A stretch of DNA of 64,000 nt from Halorussus ruber (GTDB lineage: Archaea; Halobacteriota; Halobacteria; Halobacteriales; Haladaptataceae). The notes beneath the pieces are model-generated. The model was not told where the DNA came from. It ran no database searches and saw only the letters and a program-made list of their open reading frames with translations. The DNA is taken from the NCBI RefSeq assembly GCF_004765785.1, contig NZ_SBIT01000001.1:372001-436000 (forward strand), written 5' to 3'. Shown piece after piece: positions 1 to 8,077 of this stretch (positions within the stretch are counted from its first letter, which is position 1; every line of letters begins with the position of its first letter). The translations under genes and the position numbers were made by a program.

Positions 1-108
1 GAGAAACAGAATGCCGCAACGACTCGGATGGGACTTACACTCTCGGTCGTTGCGGTCGCTATTTCCATGATCTCTGTTCTCGTCTCCGTCGGCTTGCAGT
101 ACCTATAG
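1..108 (+). CDS. 3' end of a membrane protein gene (partial)
   Basis: The window opens inside a reading frame whose last 35 codons end at TAG (106-108). The tail is polar at first and then hydrophobic (LTLSVVAVAISMISVLVSVG), which looks like a single C-terminal membrane helix ending four residues from the stop. The upstream part lies outside the window, so no family can be named. It converges on the PHP gene on the other strand. Confidence 0.5.
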   Translation, partial: EKQNAATTRMGLTLSVVAVAISMISVLVSVGLQYL

Positions 109-127
109 AATTAGTAGTGAACTCAAC

Positions 128-988
128 TCAGTCGAACAACCGGACCGGCTTCGCCTCCCGCCCCGCGAAGTGGTCGTCCAGTTCGCCCTTCCGCCGTTTC
201 ACCTCGGCGGGTTCGTGGGAGTCGGACCCCGCGACGAACCGGACGCCGCGCTCGCGGAGGGTCGCCCGGAAGTCGCTCGCGGGGTGGAACTCGCCGTAGT
301 TCCGGCGCACGCGCCCGGCGTTGATTTCGGGGACGGTTCGGGAGTTCCGGAAGGCGTCGGCGACCATCGCGTGGTGGTCGGGCGTGGTGTACCCCCGGAG
401 TTCGGGGGTGCGCTCCACGAGGTCCGGGTGGGCCGCGATGTCGAACAGCTCCGACGCCACGAGGTCGGCGAGTCGCTCGTAGTAGTCGTCCACGAGTTCG
501 CGGCGCTCGCGCTCGGACATGTCGGCGAAGGGGCGACTGCTCTGGACGTTGACGCCGTCCACGCGGTGAACGCTCCCGATGGCGTAGTCGAAGTCCGCCT
601 CGTCGAGGAGGGCAGCGATGTCCTCCTCGTCGCGCGGGTCGTAGTCGAGTTCCACCGCGTCGAAGATGCGAACGTCTGCCTGTTCGCGCATCGACTCGAT
701 GGCCTCGCGCCGGAGGGGATAGGTCTGGTCGAGGTTGAAGCCGAACTCGCGCTTGGCCCGGAGGAGTTCGTCGCGCGCGGCGACGTTGCAGTGGTCCGCG
801 AACCCCACCGCGCGCAGGCCTGCCTCCTCGGCGGCGGCGACCATCGACGGCATCACCTCGCCGTCCGAGTAGTTCGTGTGGACGTGGTAGTCGTGGGCGA
901 CGGGCACGCCTACTGCTTCACTCTCTGGAAGCGTATCTGTTTGGGTGGCGTCCCTCGGCGACGGGTCGATATCGACCCGTCGTGACAT
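128..988 (-). CDS. PHP-domain metal-dependent phosphoesterase
   Basis: A 286-residue PHP-superfamily protein. Metal-ligand motifs are all visible: HVHTNYSDG (about 35-43), FADHC (63-67), VELDYD (112-117), GSVHRVDG (138-145), AAHPDL (185-190) and GSDSHEP (254-260). PHP enzymes use a trinuclear metal site to hydrolyse phosphoesters; members include histidinol phosphatase and nucleotide or polymerase-linked phosphoesterases. No extra domain identifies the substrate here, and no his genes are adjacent, so histidinol phosphatase is only one option. The first 30 residues are polar and probably disordered, so an internal start is possible. It reads away from the regulator pair at 1.1-2.1 kb. Confidence 0.85.
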   Translation of the reverse strand: MSRRVDIDPSPRDATQTDTLPESEAVGVPVAHDYHVHTNYSDGEVMPSMVAAAEEAGLRAVGFADHCNVAARDELLRAKREFGFNLDQTYPLRREAIESMREQADVRIFDAVELDYDPRDEEDIAALLDEADFDYAIGSVHRVDGVNVQSSRPFADMSERERRELVDDYYERLADLVASELFDIAAHPDLVERTPELRGYTTPDHHAMVADAFRNSRTVPEINAGRVRRNYGEFHPASDFRATLRERGVRFVAGSDSHEPAEVKRRKGELDDHFAGREAKPVRLFD

Positions 989-1115
989 CCCGGCTGAAGT
1001 CCGAGCGACTCCGCGTTGGTGGCCGTACCGGTCAGACAGTTCTATAGACGTTTCAAAGAAATAATAACACGTCTTATAAATATATGTGGATGTGTTTAGA
1101 TTGATTTCTCATTTC

Positions 1116-1424
1116 TCACGCGGTCTTCCGGACCACCACTCGTCCCATTCCCTCGACGGTCACGACGCACCCCGCGTATCGGAACGTGACCGAAACGTCC
1201 GACTCGCCGCTGTCCCAGGCCCGCTCGAACAGCGCGTTCAGGGCGTCGGTGTCTACTACCTCGTAGAGCGGCGGAAGTACAGTCGGGTCGTTCATGCCGG
1301 ACACCGACGCTCCCGACAGCGCGGCGACGGCCGCGACGACGGCCTCGCTCGGCGTTTGGTCGGGAATCGGTTGGTACCTGACTTCGCGGTTTGACGCACT
1401 CCCCCGGTCGCTGGCCTTTGCCAT
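1116..1424 (-). CDS. HalOD1 output-domain protein
   Basis: A 102-residue protein dominated by a HalOD1 (halobacterial output domain 1) segment. The diagnostic stretch PPLYEVVDTDALNALF is near residues 51-66, followed by a short beta-rich end (VSVTFRYAGCVVTVEG). HalOD1 proteins are small haloarchaeal modules thought to act as outputs in signalling; the biochemical activity is unknown. It lies directly downstream of, and overlaps by 133 nt in another frame, the HTH_10 regulator on the same strand, so the two are probably co-transcribed. The ATG at 1424 is the only start giving a whole domain. Confidence 0.8.
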   Translation of the reverse strand: MAKASDRGSASNREVRYQPIPDQTPSEAVVAAVAALSGASVSGMNDPTVLPPLYEVVDTDALNALFERAWDSGESDVSVTFRYAGCVVTVEGMGRVVVRKTA

Positions 1425-2140
1425 GCGTTAGCAATGGAGGCCCGACGTGAATCGCTCTTCGTTGGAGGGCCAACCCTTTCAGTACCAGCGTCGGCGTCGC
1501 TCTCGCCGTCGAGCGCGTTCTGAACCAGATTCGTCTGTCCGCGCCGGAGTCGCGCCGAGAGGGCTTGGTCGGAGATGCCGAGGTCCGCGGCCAGTTTCGC
1601 CAACGTGATTCGGCGCGGTACGTCGAAGTATCCCGCCTCCAGCGCACGGACGAGTGCTTCGCGTTGCGGGGCCGTGATGCCGAACTGGTCGGCGTCGGCG
1701 TTCTCTCCCGCCCGGTCGTAAATTCCGATGAGTCGGAAGGGGAGATTGTTCTCGCGGAAGGCGTCCCGGTAGGCCAACAGCGCCTCTCTGTCGGGTACTC
1801 GCGCTCGAATCTGTGACTCGGTGGCGTCGGCGGTCACGTCGAGAAACGTGATGTCGTACCTCGCGGCGGTCTCGTGGGTCGTCCGCTCGGGGGCCGCCGG
1901 AGAGAGCGTCACCCGGTAGAGCCGCCGGTCGCAGAGATTCACGAGGAGGTTGTAGTCGGCCGCGGTCGGCTCCTCGTCGAGGGCCGCCTCGAAGGCGTCG
2001 AAGTCGTCGCCGCTCGCCCAGAAGACGTACTTCTGGCCCTCCTCGGAGGTCTGACGCACGTCCTCGGTCTCGAACTCCATGTCGGGCACCGCGTCCCTCG
2101 CGTCCCGAAGTACCGGCGAACTGACCGCGAACTCGACCAC
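1292..2140 (-). CDS. Bat-type HTH_10 transcriptional regulator
   Basis: A bacterio-opsin-activator-like regulator. An N-terminal alpha/beta domain begins VVEFAVSSPVLRD, and the C-terminal HTH_10 domain is near residues 155-210 (QREALVRALEAGYFD, then LAADLGISDQALSARLRRG). No ATG exists in frame near the N-terminus. The first codon that preserves the domain is GTG at 2140; an ATG at 2171 is in a different frame. Oddity: homologues normally stop soon after the helix-turn-helix, but this frame runs about 65 residues further, through low-complexity arginine/serine-rich sequence and into the HalOD1 gene. That suggests a lost stop codon or a frameshift near 1490-1500. Total length as read is 282 residues. 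Confidence 0.75.
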   Translation of the reverse strand: MVEFAVSSPVLRDARDAVPDMEFETEDVRQTSEEGQKYVFWASGDDFDAFEAALDEEPTAADYNLLVNLCDRRLYRVTLSPAAPERTTHETAARYDITFLDVTADATESQIRARVPDREALLAYRDAFRENNLPFRLIGIYDRAGENADADQFGITAPQREALVRALEAGYFDVPRRITLAKLAADLGISDQALSARLRRGQTNLVQNALDGESDADAGTERVGPPTKSDSRRASIANAWQRPATGGVRQTAKSGTNRFPTKRRARPSSRPSPRCRERRCPA

Positions 2141-2287
2141 CGAACTCGTAGCGGATACTTGGACGTAGCATAAAGATGCCTCTCGTAAGTAAGCATCTCG
2201 GCTGGCCTCCTCTGATGCTTGCGAATTCTCGGCTCGTGACTGGTCGCCACCGACGACGTTACCCGACTGTGGGCCGACGTTCCGGGC

Positions 2288-2773
2288 ATGGACGAACACA
2301 CCCGCGACGAGTCGGTCGGCCCGCCGAGGAGGGGAACCCCGACCGGGTGGCTCCCCGCCGAGGGTCGGTGGGAACACGACACGCTCCGGAGAGCCACCGC
2401 CCACGGGATTCGGCTGTTCAACGCCGCGGAGTTCCACGAATCCCACGATTGTTTTGAAGCAGAATGGTACAACTACGGGAGCGGGACCACCGAATCGAAG
2501 TTCCTCCACGGGATGGTGCAGGTCGCGGCGGGTGCCTACAAGCACTTCGACTTCGAGGACGACGGCGGGATGCGGAGCCTCTTCGACACCGCCCTCCAGT
2601 ACCTCCACGGCGTGCCCCGGGACTACTACGGCGTGGACGTGCTGGACGTCCGCGAGACGATGACTCGGGCCTTGGACGACCCGACCGAACTCCACGGCTG
2701 GCAGATAACGCTCGACGGGACTCGCCCGGTCGCCGACGAGTCGGATTTCGCCTACGCCGAGTCGCTGGAGTAG
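2288..2773 (+). CDS. DUF309 family protein
   Basis: A 161-residue protein whose centre matches the DUF309 fold: [17 protein letters not shown] carries the family His/Glu/Trp pattern, and the second helix is [18 protein letters not shown]309 proteins are small all-helical proteins of unknown function in bacteria and archaea. The C-terminal half ([17 protein letters not shown]) has the usual spacing of further helices. The polar first 30 residues may not belong to the fold, so translation could start later. It is transcribed divergently from the HTH_10 gene with about 150 nt between starts. Confidence 0.75.
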   Translation: MDEHTRDESVGPPRRGTPTGWLPAEGRWEHDTLRRATAHGIRLFNAAEFHESHDCFEAEWYNYGSGTTESKFLHGMVQVAAGAYKHFDFEDDGGMRSLFDTALQYLHGVPRDYYGVDVLDVRETMTRALDDPTELHGWQITLDGTRPVADESDFAYAESLE

Positions 2774-2860
2774 CTTCGAAATCGGCCCTGCCACTCGCTT
2801 TTACGCCCACTTCGATAGTTTGTATCGGGTTCCGTATGCGTAATCAAAAATATCGACAAC

Positions 2861-2866
2861 TTATAA
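2861..2866 (+). promoter_or_regulatory. TATA-like box upstream of the double winged-helix gene
   Basis: TTATAA lies in an AT-rich patch (about 2845-2870) in otherwise GC-rich DNA, 79 nt before the ATG at 2945. The spacing implies a 5' leader of about 50 nt rather than a leaderless message. This is inferred from sequence pattern only. Confidence 0.4.
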
Positions 2867-2944
2867 ACCTCGACTCTCGAAAGCTAACACAGAGTGGTCC
2901 CCGACTGCTCGCACATCGACCCTCGCCCGAAAGGAGGCTACTAA

Positions 2945-3640
2945 ATGACTACGACCGACTCTTTCCGAGACGCGACGGCGGACGCCCGACCGCACAGTTC
3001 CGAGCGCGACGCCTCGCTCGACGCGACTTTCGACGCGCTCGCCAATCGGCGGTGTCGGGCTCTGCTCGGGCACCTCTCCGAGAGCGGCGACGCGCTCGTC
3101 GTGGACGACCTCGCGGACCGACTCGCCGACGAGTTGGACGACGATTCGGCGAGCGAGGCCCGTCTGCTGACCTCCCTCCACCACACTCATCTGCCGAAGC
3201 TCGCGGACGCGAAACTGGTCGAGTACGACGCCGACCGGGGTCTCGTCCGCTTCCGGTCCGATTCCCGGTTCGACTCGCTGGCCTCGACCGTCGAGTCGCT
3301 GGAATCGGCCGACCAGCCGAGTTCGACCGACAGGCTGTTCGAGTTGCTCGCCGACTCCCGGCGGCGACAGGCCCTGCGCACGCTGGTCCGCCACGAAGAC
3401 CTGTCGCTTCCGGACCTCGCCGACGAGGTCGCCGTCGCCGAGTACGACCGGCCGCTCCCGAACATCGACCCCGACGACGTGCTGAAGATCTACCTCTCGC
3501 TGTACCACACCCACGTCCCGAAGCTCGCCGCCGCGGACCTGGTGAACTACGACCAGGACGGCGACCACGTGGCCCTGACCGAGGCTGGCAAGCGACTCGA
3601 ATCGCCGCTTCGGTCGCTCTGGGACCCCGACGACAGATAG
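2945..3640 (+). CDS. Tandem DUF7344-type winged-helix regulator
   Basis: A 231-residue protein made of two similar winged-helix modules of the haloarchaeal DUF7344 type. Module 1 starts at FDALANRRCRALLGHL (about residue 24) and ends at the wing around HHTHLPKLADAKLVEY. Module 2 starts at FELLADSRRRQALRTL (about 132) with the matching YHTHVPKLAAADLVNY. The repeated HTH-P-LxxAxLVxY signature identifies the pair. Such proteins are presumed DNA-binding regulators, but no ligand or target is known. Most relatives carry a single copy, so this internal duplication is the notable point. A TATA-like box lies at 2861. The AstE-like gene follows 43 nt after the stop. Confidence 0.8.
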   Translation: MTTTDSFRDATADARPHSSERDASLDATFDALANRRCRALLGHLSESGDALVVDDLADRLADELDDDSASEARLLTSLHHTHLPKLADAKLVEYDADRGLVRFRSDSRFDSLASTVESLESADQPSSTDRLFELLADSRRRQALRTLVRHEDLSLPDLADEVAVAEYDRPLPNIDPDDVLKIYLSLYHTHVPKLAAADLVNYDQDGDHVALTEAGKRLESPLRSLWDPDDR

Positions 3641-3683
3641 GAGTCGAAACGCTCAAAAGGGAGCGTTGCCGCTTTTTCGTCAG

Positions 3684-4484
3684 ATGCGAATCGAGCAGCT
3701 AGGCGAGGGCACGCCGGAGATCGCAGTCGTCGCGGCCATCCACGGCGACGAGCCGTGCGGCGTTCGGGCCGTCGAGCGACTGCTCGCCGAGTCGCCCGCG
3801 GCCGAGCGCCCCGTGAAGTTCGTCGTCGCCAACGAGAAGGCCCTCGAACGCGACGTTCGGTACGTAGACGAGGACCTCAACCGCGCCTTCCCCGGCGACG
3901 CAGACGCCGACACCCACGAGCGTCGGCTCGCCGACGCGCTGGCCCGCGAGGTTCGGGACTGCACCACCCTGTCGCTTCACTCCACCCAGTCCTACGCCGA
4001 ACCGTTCGCGCTGGTCGATACGATTGACGCCGTCGCGCGCTCGGTCTGCCCCTACCTCCCGGTCTCGGTCGTGGTCGAGACCGAGGCCGAGAGCGACGGG
4101 CGACTCATCGAGTACCCCCACGTCGTCGAAGCCGAGTGCGGCCTCCAGCACTCCGAGGAGGCCGCCGAGAACGCCTACGACCTGATTTGCGGCTTCCTCA
4201 CCGCGACCGGCGCGCTCGCCGACGACGCCGAACCGGTCGCTGGCGACGACTGCGAGTCGGTCGACGTCTATCGGCTCGGCAGTCCGGTGCCCAAGACCGA
4301 GGCCGACGACTACGAGGTACTCGCCGAGAACTTCGAGCGAGTCACCGAGGGCGAGGCGTTCGCCGCCGCCGACGGCGAGGAGTTAGTCGCCGCCGAGTCG
4401 TTCTACCCGGTGTTGATGTCCGCCTACGGCTACGAGAACGTCTTCGGCTATCGGGCCGAGCGCATCGGCGTCCTCGAAAGCTAA
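3684..4484 (+). CDS. Succinylglutamate desuccinylase/aspartoacylase-family zinc hydrolase
   Basis: A 266-residue M14-like metal hydrolase. The zinc motif HGDEPCG is near residue 20, a DEDLNRAFPGD segment near 68, and the third ligand is in SLHSTQSYAEP near 100. These are the hallmarks of the AstE/aspartoacylase group, which removes acyl groups from N-acyl amino acids. Substrate cannot be read from sequence. The start is placed at 3684 (MRIEQLGEG) rather than an upstream ATG at 3666, because the fold begins there. It follows the regulator at 2945-3640 closely and converges on psmA. Confidence 0.8.
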   Translation: MRIEQLGEGTPEIAVVAAIHGDEPCGVRAVERLLAESPAAERPVKFVVANEKALERDVRYVDEDLNRAFPGDADADTHERRLADALAREVRDCTTLSLHSTQSYAEPFALVDTIDAVARSVCPYLPVSVVVETEAESDGRLIEYPHVVEAECGLQHSEEAAENAYDLICGFLTATGALADDAEPVAGDDCESVDVYRLGSPVPKTEADDYEVLAENFERVTEGEAFAAADGEELVAAESFYPVLMSAYGYENVFGYRAERIGVLES

Positions 4485-4490
4485 CCGAGA

Positions 4491-4539
4491 CGCCGCGCCG
4501 ACTGATTCTGCGAAGCGCCGCGCCGACTGGTTCTGCGAA
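4491..4539. repeat. Two tandem copies of a 25-bp unit
   Basis: The gap between the deacylase and psmA holds two direct copies of CGCCGCGCCGACTG-R-TTCTGCGAA, 4491-4515 and 4516-4539, differing at one base in the middle. No coding or RNA feature is evident. It looks like a small slippage-type duplication. Confidence 0.7.
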
Positions 4540-4625
4540 AACCCGCGCTGGACGGCGGAATCCCTTGCGCCGAGGGACACGGAAAGAAGTTTGCGGTCGA
4601 TTCGACGCTCGGCGACAGCGAGGAG

Positions 4626-5369
4626 CTACTCCTCGTCCGACGCGAGCAGGTCGTTTTCGCGGAGGTAGGACTCGATTTCGTCGGTGTCGAGCGTCTTGTA
4701 CTGTTCGGTCTCGACGTCCACGGTCGCAATCGCGGCACCCTCAGGCTCTAGCTTGTCGTCTTTGGCCTGTGCGAGCGCGTTGAGCGACAGCGAGATGCCA
4801 GCGTCCAGGTCGAGGTCCTCGGTGTAGTTCTCCTCGAGGTACTCCTGAATCTCGCCGCGGTCGGCACCGATGGCCAGCGCCTTCCACTCGTTGGGCGTGC
4901 CACTCGGGTCGGTCTCGTAGAGTCGCGGCTCGCCGTTGGCGATGCCGCCGATGAGCAGCGCCGCGCCGAACGGTCGCGCGCCGCCGACCTGCGTGTACTG
5001 CTGGATGTGGTCGGTAATCTCCTTGGTCAGCGTCTCCAGCCCGATGGGTTCGCCGTAGCGGAGGTAGTTGACCTGCGCCTGCTTTCGCGCGAAGTCGATG
5101 AGCTGGCGCGCGTCGGCGACGTGGCCCGCCGAGGCGATGCCGATGTGGTCGTCGGCCTTGTGGAGCTTCTCGATGCTCTGTTTCTCCATGAGCTTCGACC
5201 GGATGTGCTTGTCCACGGTGAGGACGACGCCGTCGCTCGTTCTCACGCCGACGCACGGCGTGCCGCGTTTGACCGCTTCGCGGGCGTACTCGACCTGGTA
5301 GAGCCGTCCGTCCGGGGAGAAGATGGTAATCCCTCGGTCGTAGGCCTGCTGTTGACTTTGTCCCTGCAT
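4626..5369 (-). CDS. psmA: Proteasome subunit alpha
   Basis: A 247-residue 20S proteasome alpha subunit. The N-terminal alpha-type signature YDRGITIFSPDGRLYQVEYA (residues about 10-29) closes the axial gate and contacts the regulatory ATPase (PAN) ring. The rest of the Ntn-hydrolase fold follows (KHIRSKLM, GARPFGAALLIGG, TDPSGTPNEWKALAIGA). Alpha subunits lack catalytic Thr and form the outer rings around the beta subunits, acting in the cytoplasm in regulated protein degradation. The gene starts 4 nt after the stop of rnp2, consistent with one transcript in the archaeal RNase P/proteasome gene group. Confidence 0.97.
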   Translation of the reverse strand: MQGQSQQQAYDRGITIFSPDGRLYQVEYAREAVKRGTPCVGVRTSDGVVLTVDKHIRSKLMEKQSIEKLHKADDHIGIASAGHVADARQLIDFARKQAQVNYLRYGEPIGLETLTKEITDHIQQYTQVGGARPFGAALLIGGIANGEPRLYETDPSGTPNEWKALAIGADRGEIQEYLEENYTEDLDLDAGISLSLNALAQAKDDKLEPEGAAIATVDVETEQYKTLDTDEIESYLRENDLLASDEE

Positions 5370-5373
5370 AGTA

Positions 5374-5853
5374 TCACTCGAAATCGAGTTCCGTCGCGCC
5401 CGCGAACGTGCTGTCGGTCCGCACGTCGAGGAGTCCGTCTCGCTCGACTGCCGACCGCTGGTCGTCCCCGAACACGACTTTTCTCTCGTCGTGAATTTGG
5501 CCGTCTGCTCCTAAATACTTTTCTTCACAGGCACGGACCGTACCGCTTATACCGCGGACGCGAAGGCCTACGGGGTCGTTTCGGATTTCGTCCACGCAGG
5601 CCAGCGCCGCGCGGGCTTGCTGGGCGTGGCCGTGGCGCGCCCGGACGATGGCCTCGCCGGTCCCGTCGCCGAACTCGAACTGGAGGACCTTCAGGTCGGC
5701 GTCGGCGCTCCCGGCGTCGCCCAGCAGGTTCTGGGCCGCGAACCAGACGCTCCGCTGGAAGTCCCGCCGGTCGAAGTCCGCGTCGGGCCACGCTTCGAGG
5801 CCGACCGCGATGTAGCGCCACCGCGGTCGGAGGTGCTTGGGGAGGTGTTTCAT
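5374..5853 (-). CDS. rnp2: RNase P protein component 2 (Pop5/Rpp14)
   Basis: A 159-residue Pop5/Rpp14-type protein, a cofactor that binds the catalytic RNA of RNase P and supports 5' processing of pre-tRNAs. Family marks are MKHLPKHLRPRWRYIAVGLE at the N-terminus, the LLGDAGSADADLKVLQFE strand region, and the C-terminal RVRGISGTVRACEEKYLG. An acidic tail of about 30 residues follows, typical of haloarchaeal proteins. It sits 4 nt before psmA. Its usual partner gene rnp3 is 2.2 kb upstream, because another gene lies between them here. Confidence 0.93.
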   Translation of the reverse strand: MKHLPKHLRPRWRYIAVGLEAWPDADFDRRDFQRSVWFAAQNLLGDAGSADADLKVLQFEFGDGTGEAIVRARHGHAQQARAALACVDEIRNDPVGLRVRGISGTVRACEEKYLGADGQIHDERKVVFGDDQRSAVERDGLLDVRTDSTFAGATELDFE

Positions 5854-5981
5854 CGGTCAGTTGGCGGTTGTTAGGGTGGCGAGGGCTTGAAAGGTGGGAA
5901 TCAGAATGGACGAAGAAGAAGCCTCGTAAGACTACGCCCTGCGACCGCACTCAGCTACCGGCAGAGAAGCGACGAACGACT

Positions 5982-7085
5982 TTAATTCGCCGCGCAGTTG
6001 TTCGGCCCCAACTCCAAGTCCTCGGCGTCCTCGGTCAGGGGCTCCTCGCCCCAGTTAATCGACTTAATCTGGTTGTAGTTCGCTGGCTCGTCAGAGAGGC
6101 TCTCGACGATAGTCTCGACGAACGCCTCGCGGTCGTCCTCGCCGAACAGGTCGTTGCTCTCTTCGAGGTCACCCAGCGTGGTCGCCAGCGGGCGAATCTC
6201 CTCGTCGTTGAAGTGGCCCGGCAGGACCACGGTGTCCTCGGGCAGGTCCGCGAGGAGGTCCAGACTGTCGAATAGCTCCTCGGCCCCCTCGCGGATGTCG
6301 GTCTCGGTGTCGCCTTCGAGGTCCGGGCGGCCCACGCTGTCGATGAATAGCGTGTCGCCCGACAACAGGCCATCGCCGACGAGGAGCGAGACGCTCCCCG
6401 GCGTGTGGCCCGGCGTGTGGAGGACCTCCAGCTCTCGGTCGCCGACTGCGACGGTGTCGCCGTCAGCAATCGGCTCGTAGTCGTCCAAGTCCCCGCCGTC
6501 GTCCTCGTGGAGGTAGTAGGGCACGTCGAGTTCGCGCCCGCCGGAGACGTGGTCGGCGTGGGCGTGGGTGTCGATTGCGCCGACGAGTTCGAGGTCGCGC
6601 TCCGCGGCGAGGTCGCGGTACTCGTCGGTGTAGAGGCTCGGGTCGACGACCACGGCCTCGTCGTCGTCGTGGACGAGGTAGGAGACGCATCCCGTGCCGG
6701 GACGGACGACCTGAATCACGCCGTCGAGGGACTCGACCTCGTAGGGGACGTGGACTTTGCCCCACCCGCGCATGCCGTCTTCGACCGACTTGGCGTCGTA
6801 GCCCTCGTCTTGGAGGTACCCCGCGGCATCGTCGGAGGTGACGCCCCCGATGCAGATGACCGCGATTTCCTCGTCCTCGGGAATCTCGTCCAGCGACTCC
6901 TCCAGACCGGAGAGGTCGCCGTCGGCCAACTCGTCGTAGATGGGGAGATTGTGGCTTCCCTCGATGGCCCACTCGTCGTAGTCCTCCTCGTTTCGCACGT
7001 CGAGGATGAACAGGTCTTCGTCGTCGCGTCGGTCGGCTACTTCGTCAGGACTGATAGTCGGGCTTTCTTGCTTTGTCTTGCTCAT
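5982..7085 (-). CDS. Rhodanese and metallo-beta-lactamase fusion (persulfide dioxygenase-like)
   Basis: A 367-residue two-domain protein. Residues about 10-115 form a rhodanese domain with the persulfide-carrying Cys79 (VICIGGVTS). Residues about 120-320 form a metallo-beta-lactamase domain with THAHADH (173-179), TPGHTPGS, SGDTLF (242-247) and a final PGHF. ETHE1/Blh-like enzymes oxidise glutathione or other low-molecular-weight persulfides; here the usual domain order is reversed, with rhodanese first. The start is set at ATG 7085, since the 66 codons upstream look non-coding. It interrupts the rnp3-methyltransferase-rnp2-psmA order. A link to sulfide or persulfide detoxification is inferred. 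Confidence 0.85.
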   Translation of the reverse strand: MSKTKQESPTISPDEVADRRDDEDLFILDVRNEEDYDEWAIEGSHNLPIYDELADGDLSGLEESLDEIPEDEEIAVICIGGVTSDDAAGYLQDEGYDAKSVEDGMRGWGKVHVPYEVESLDGVIQVVRPGTGCVSYLVHDDDEAVVVDPSLYTDEYRDLAAERDLELVGAIDTHAHADHVSGGRELDVPYYLHEDDGGDLDDYEPIADGDTVAVGDRELEVLHTPGHTPGSVSLLVGDGLLSGDTLFIDSVGRPDLEGDTETDIREGAEELFDSLDLLADLPEDTVVLPGHFNDEEIRPLATTLGDLEESNDLFGEDDREAFVETIVESLSDEPANYNQIKSINWGEEPLTEDAEDLELGPNNCAAN

Positions 7086-7269
7086 GTCGGGCAAGACTAC
7101 CGCCCCCGAGCGGATAAACCTAATGGGGTCGTTGGACATCGAGAACTCCGTCCCTGACGCGACTGTCTCCGGCAGAGAGCGCAATTTTCCGCTCTCGACT
7201 CGGCGAGTACTTTCCCGCTTCGGACGATGTATCGCCGTCGGTGGCCGTTTTCCGACTGTTTTAATCTTG

Positions 7270-7308
7270 TAATCCGGACTCAAGACAAATTTGTTCGAGT
7301 CCTGATTA
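7270..7308. promoter_or_regulatory. 39-nt inverted repeat upstream of the rhodanese-MBL gene
   Basis: The left arm TAATC-C-GGACTC is mirrored by GAGTCC-T-GATTA around a centre containing the perfect palindrome ACAAATTTGT. It lies about 185 nt upstream of the start at 7085 in a 365-nt non-coding gap (7086-7450). Dyads of this size can be operators for dimeric regulators; a role in controlling the persulfide enzyme is inference. Confidence 0.5.
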
Positions 7309-7368
7309 GAGAAGGCGAGAGTTGGCCACCGCCGAGGCGGCGGACACGCTGACGAGATGAAAACGCTC

Positions 7369-7417
7369 AGACAGGTAGGAAAACAAACCTCGTTGTTAGA
7401 GAATTGTGTACCTGTCT
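7369..7417. repeat. Inverted repeat AGACAGGTA...TACCTGTCT
   Basis: Perfect 9-bp arms (7369-7377 and 7409-7417) flank a 31-nt loop that itself contains AACAA and TTGTT arms. It lies just beyond the stop of the methyltransferase gene (7451), so on the minus strand it could fold at the 3' end of the upstream transcript. A T-rich stretch on that strand between 7415 and 7445 supports transcript termination here. Confidence 0.45.
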
Positions 7418-7450
7418 AAAGAAAACAAGAAGATTGTTTTGCAGAACTCC

Positions 7451-8077
7451 CTACTCGTCTTCGCCGCCGTCACCGCCGCGCTCGGCCACCAGCACGCCGA
7501 CCTGCTCGTGGACGCGTTCGACCGCGGTCAGCGCGAATCCGGCGTCGGTCAGCGCGTCCGCGAGGTGGCCCACGGTCGAGGGGTCGTCCACTTCCGGGCT
7601 GTAAAACGGCTCGTCGGGGTCGGGTTCGCCGAAGAACATCACGTCGCCGAGGACGAACTTCCGGGGTCCGATTTCGGCAATCGCCTCGATGGCTTCGACC
7701 TTCTCGTCGTCGCTGAGGTGGTGCATGGCGAAGTTCGAGACGACGACGTCCGCCTCCTCGACGTTCGGCTCTCGAAATCTCCCTTCCCCGAACTCCACGT
7801 TGTCGAGGCCCTGCTCGGCGGCCTTCTCGCGGGCCTGCTCCATCATCCCCTCGCTGATGTCCCGACCGACGACTCTCCCGGCGTCGTCAGCCAGCGAAAG
7901 CGCGATGGCTCCCGTGCCGGTACCGAGGTCCGCGACAGTGTCCCCGGAGCCGGGGCTGGCGTGGTCGATTACGAGCGAGACCGACGCGCGGTACTCCTCG
8001 GTGTTGTTCTGGCTGTCGTCGTACTCCCTGGCGATGTCGTCGAACCGCGAGGCGTGTTCCTCAAGGCTCCTCTTCAT
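7451..8077 (-). CDS. Class I SAM-dependent methyltransferase of the RNase P cluster
   Basis: A 208-residue methyltransferase with a Rossmann motif I VADLGTGTGAIALSLA (residues about 49-64), an acidic loop (VGRDISEGMM) and the post-motif VSNFAMHHLSDDEKVEA. The start is ATG 8077, which overlaps the end of rnp3 by 17 nt, so both are surely one transcript. A methyltransferase at this place between RNase P subunit genes recurs in archaeal genomes, but its substrate is not established. tRNA or RNase P RNA methylation would be reasonable guesses only. Confidence 0.85.
   Translation of the reverse strand: MKRSLEEHASRFDDIAREYDDSQNNTEEYRASVSLVIDHASPGSGDTVADLGTGTGAIALSLADDAGRVVGRDISEGMMEQAREKAAEQGLDNVEFGEGRFREPNVEEADVVVSNFAMHHLSDDEKVEAIEAIAEIGPRKFVLGDVMFFGEPDPDEPFYSPEVDDPSTVGHLADALTDAGFALTAVERVHEQVGVLVAERGGDGGEDE

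Noticed and set aside
170-985. Long plus-strand ORF opposite the PHP gene, and many similar long antisense ORFs
   Set aside because: High-GC haloarchaeal genes leave long open frames on the other strand. The antisense products lack motifs, while the sense products carry complete active sites.
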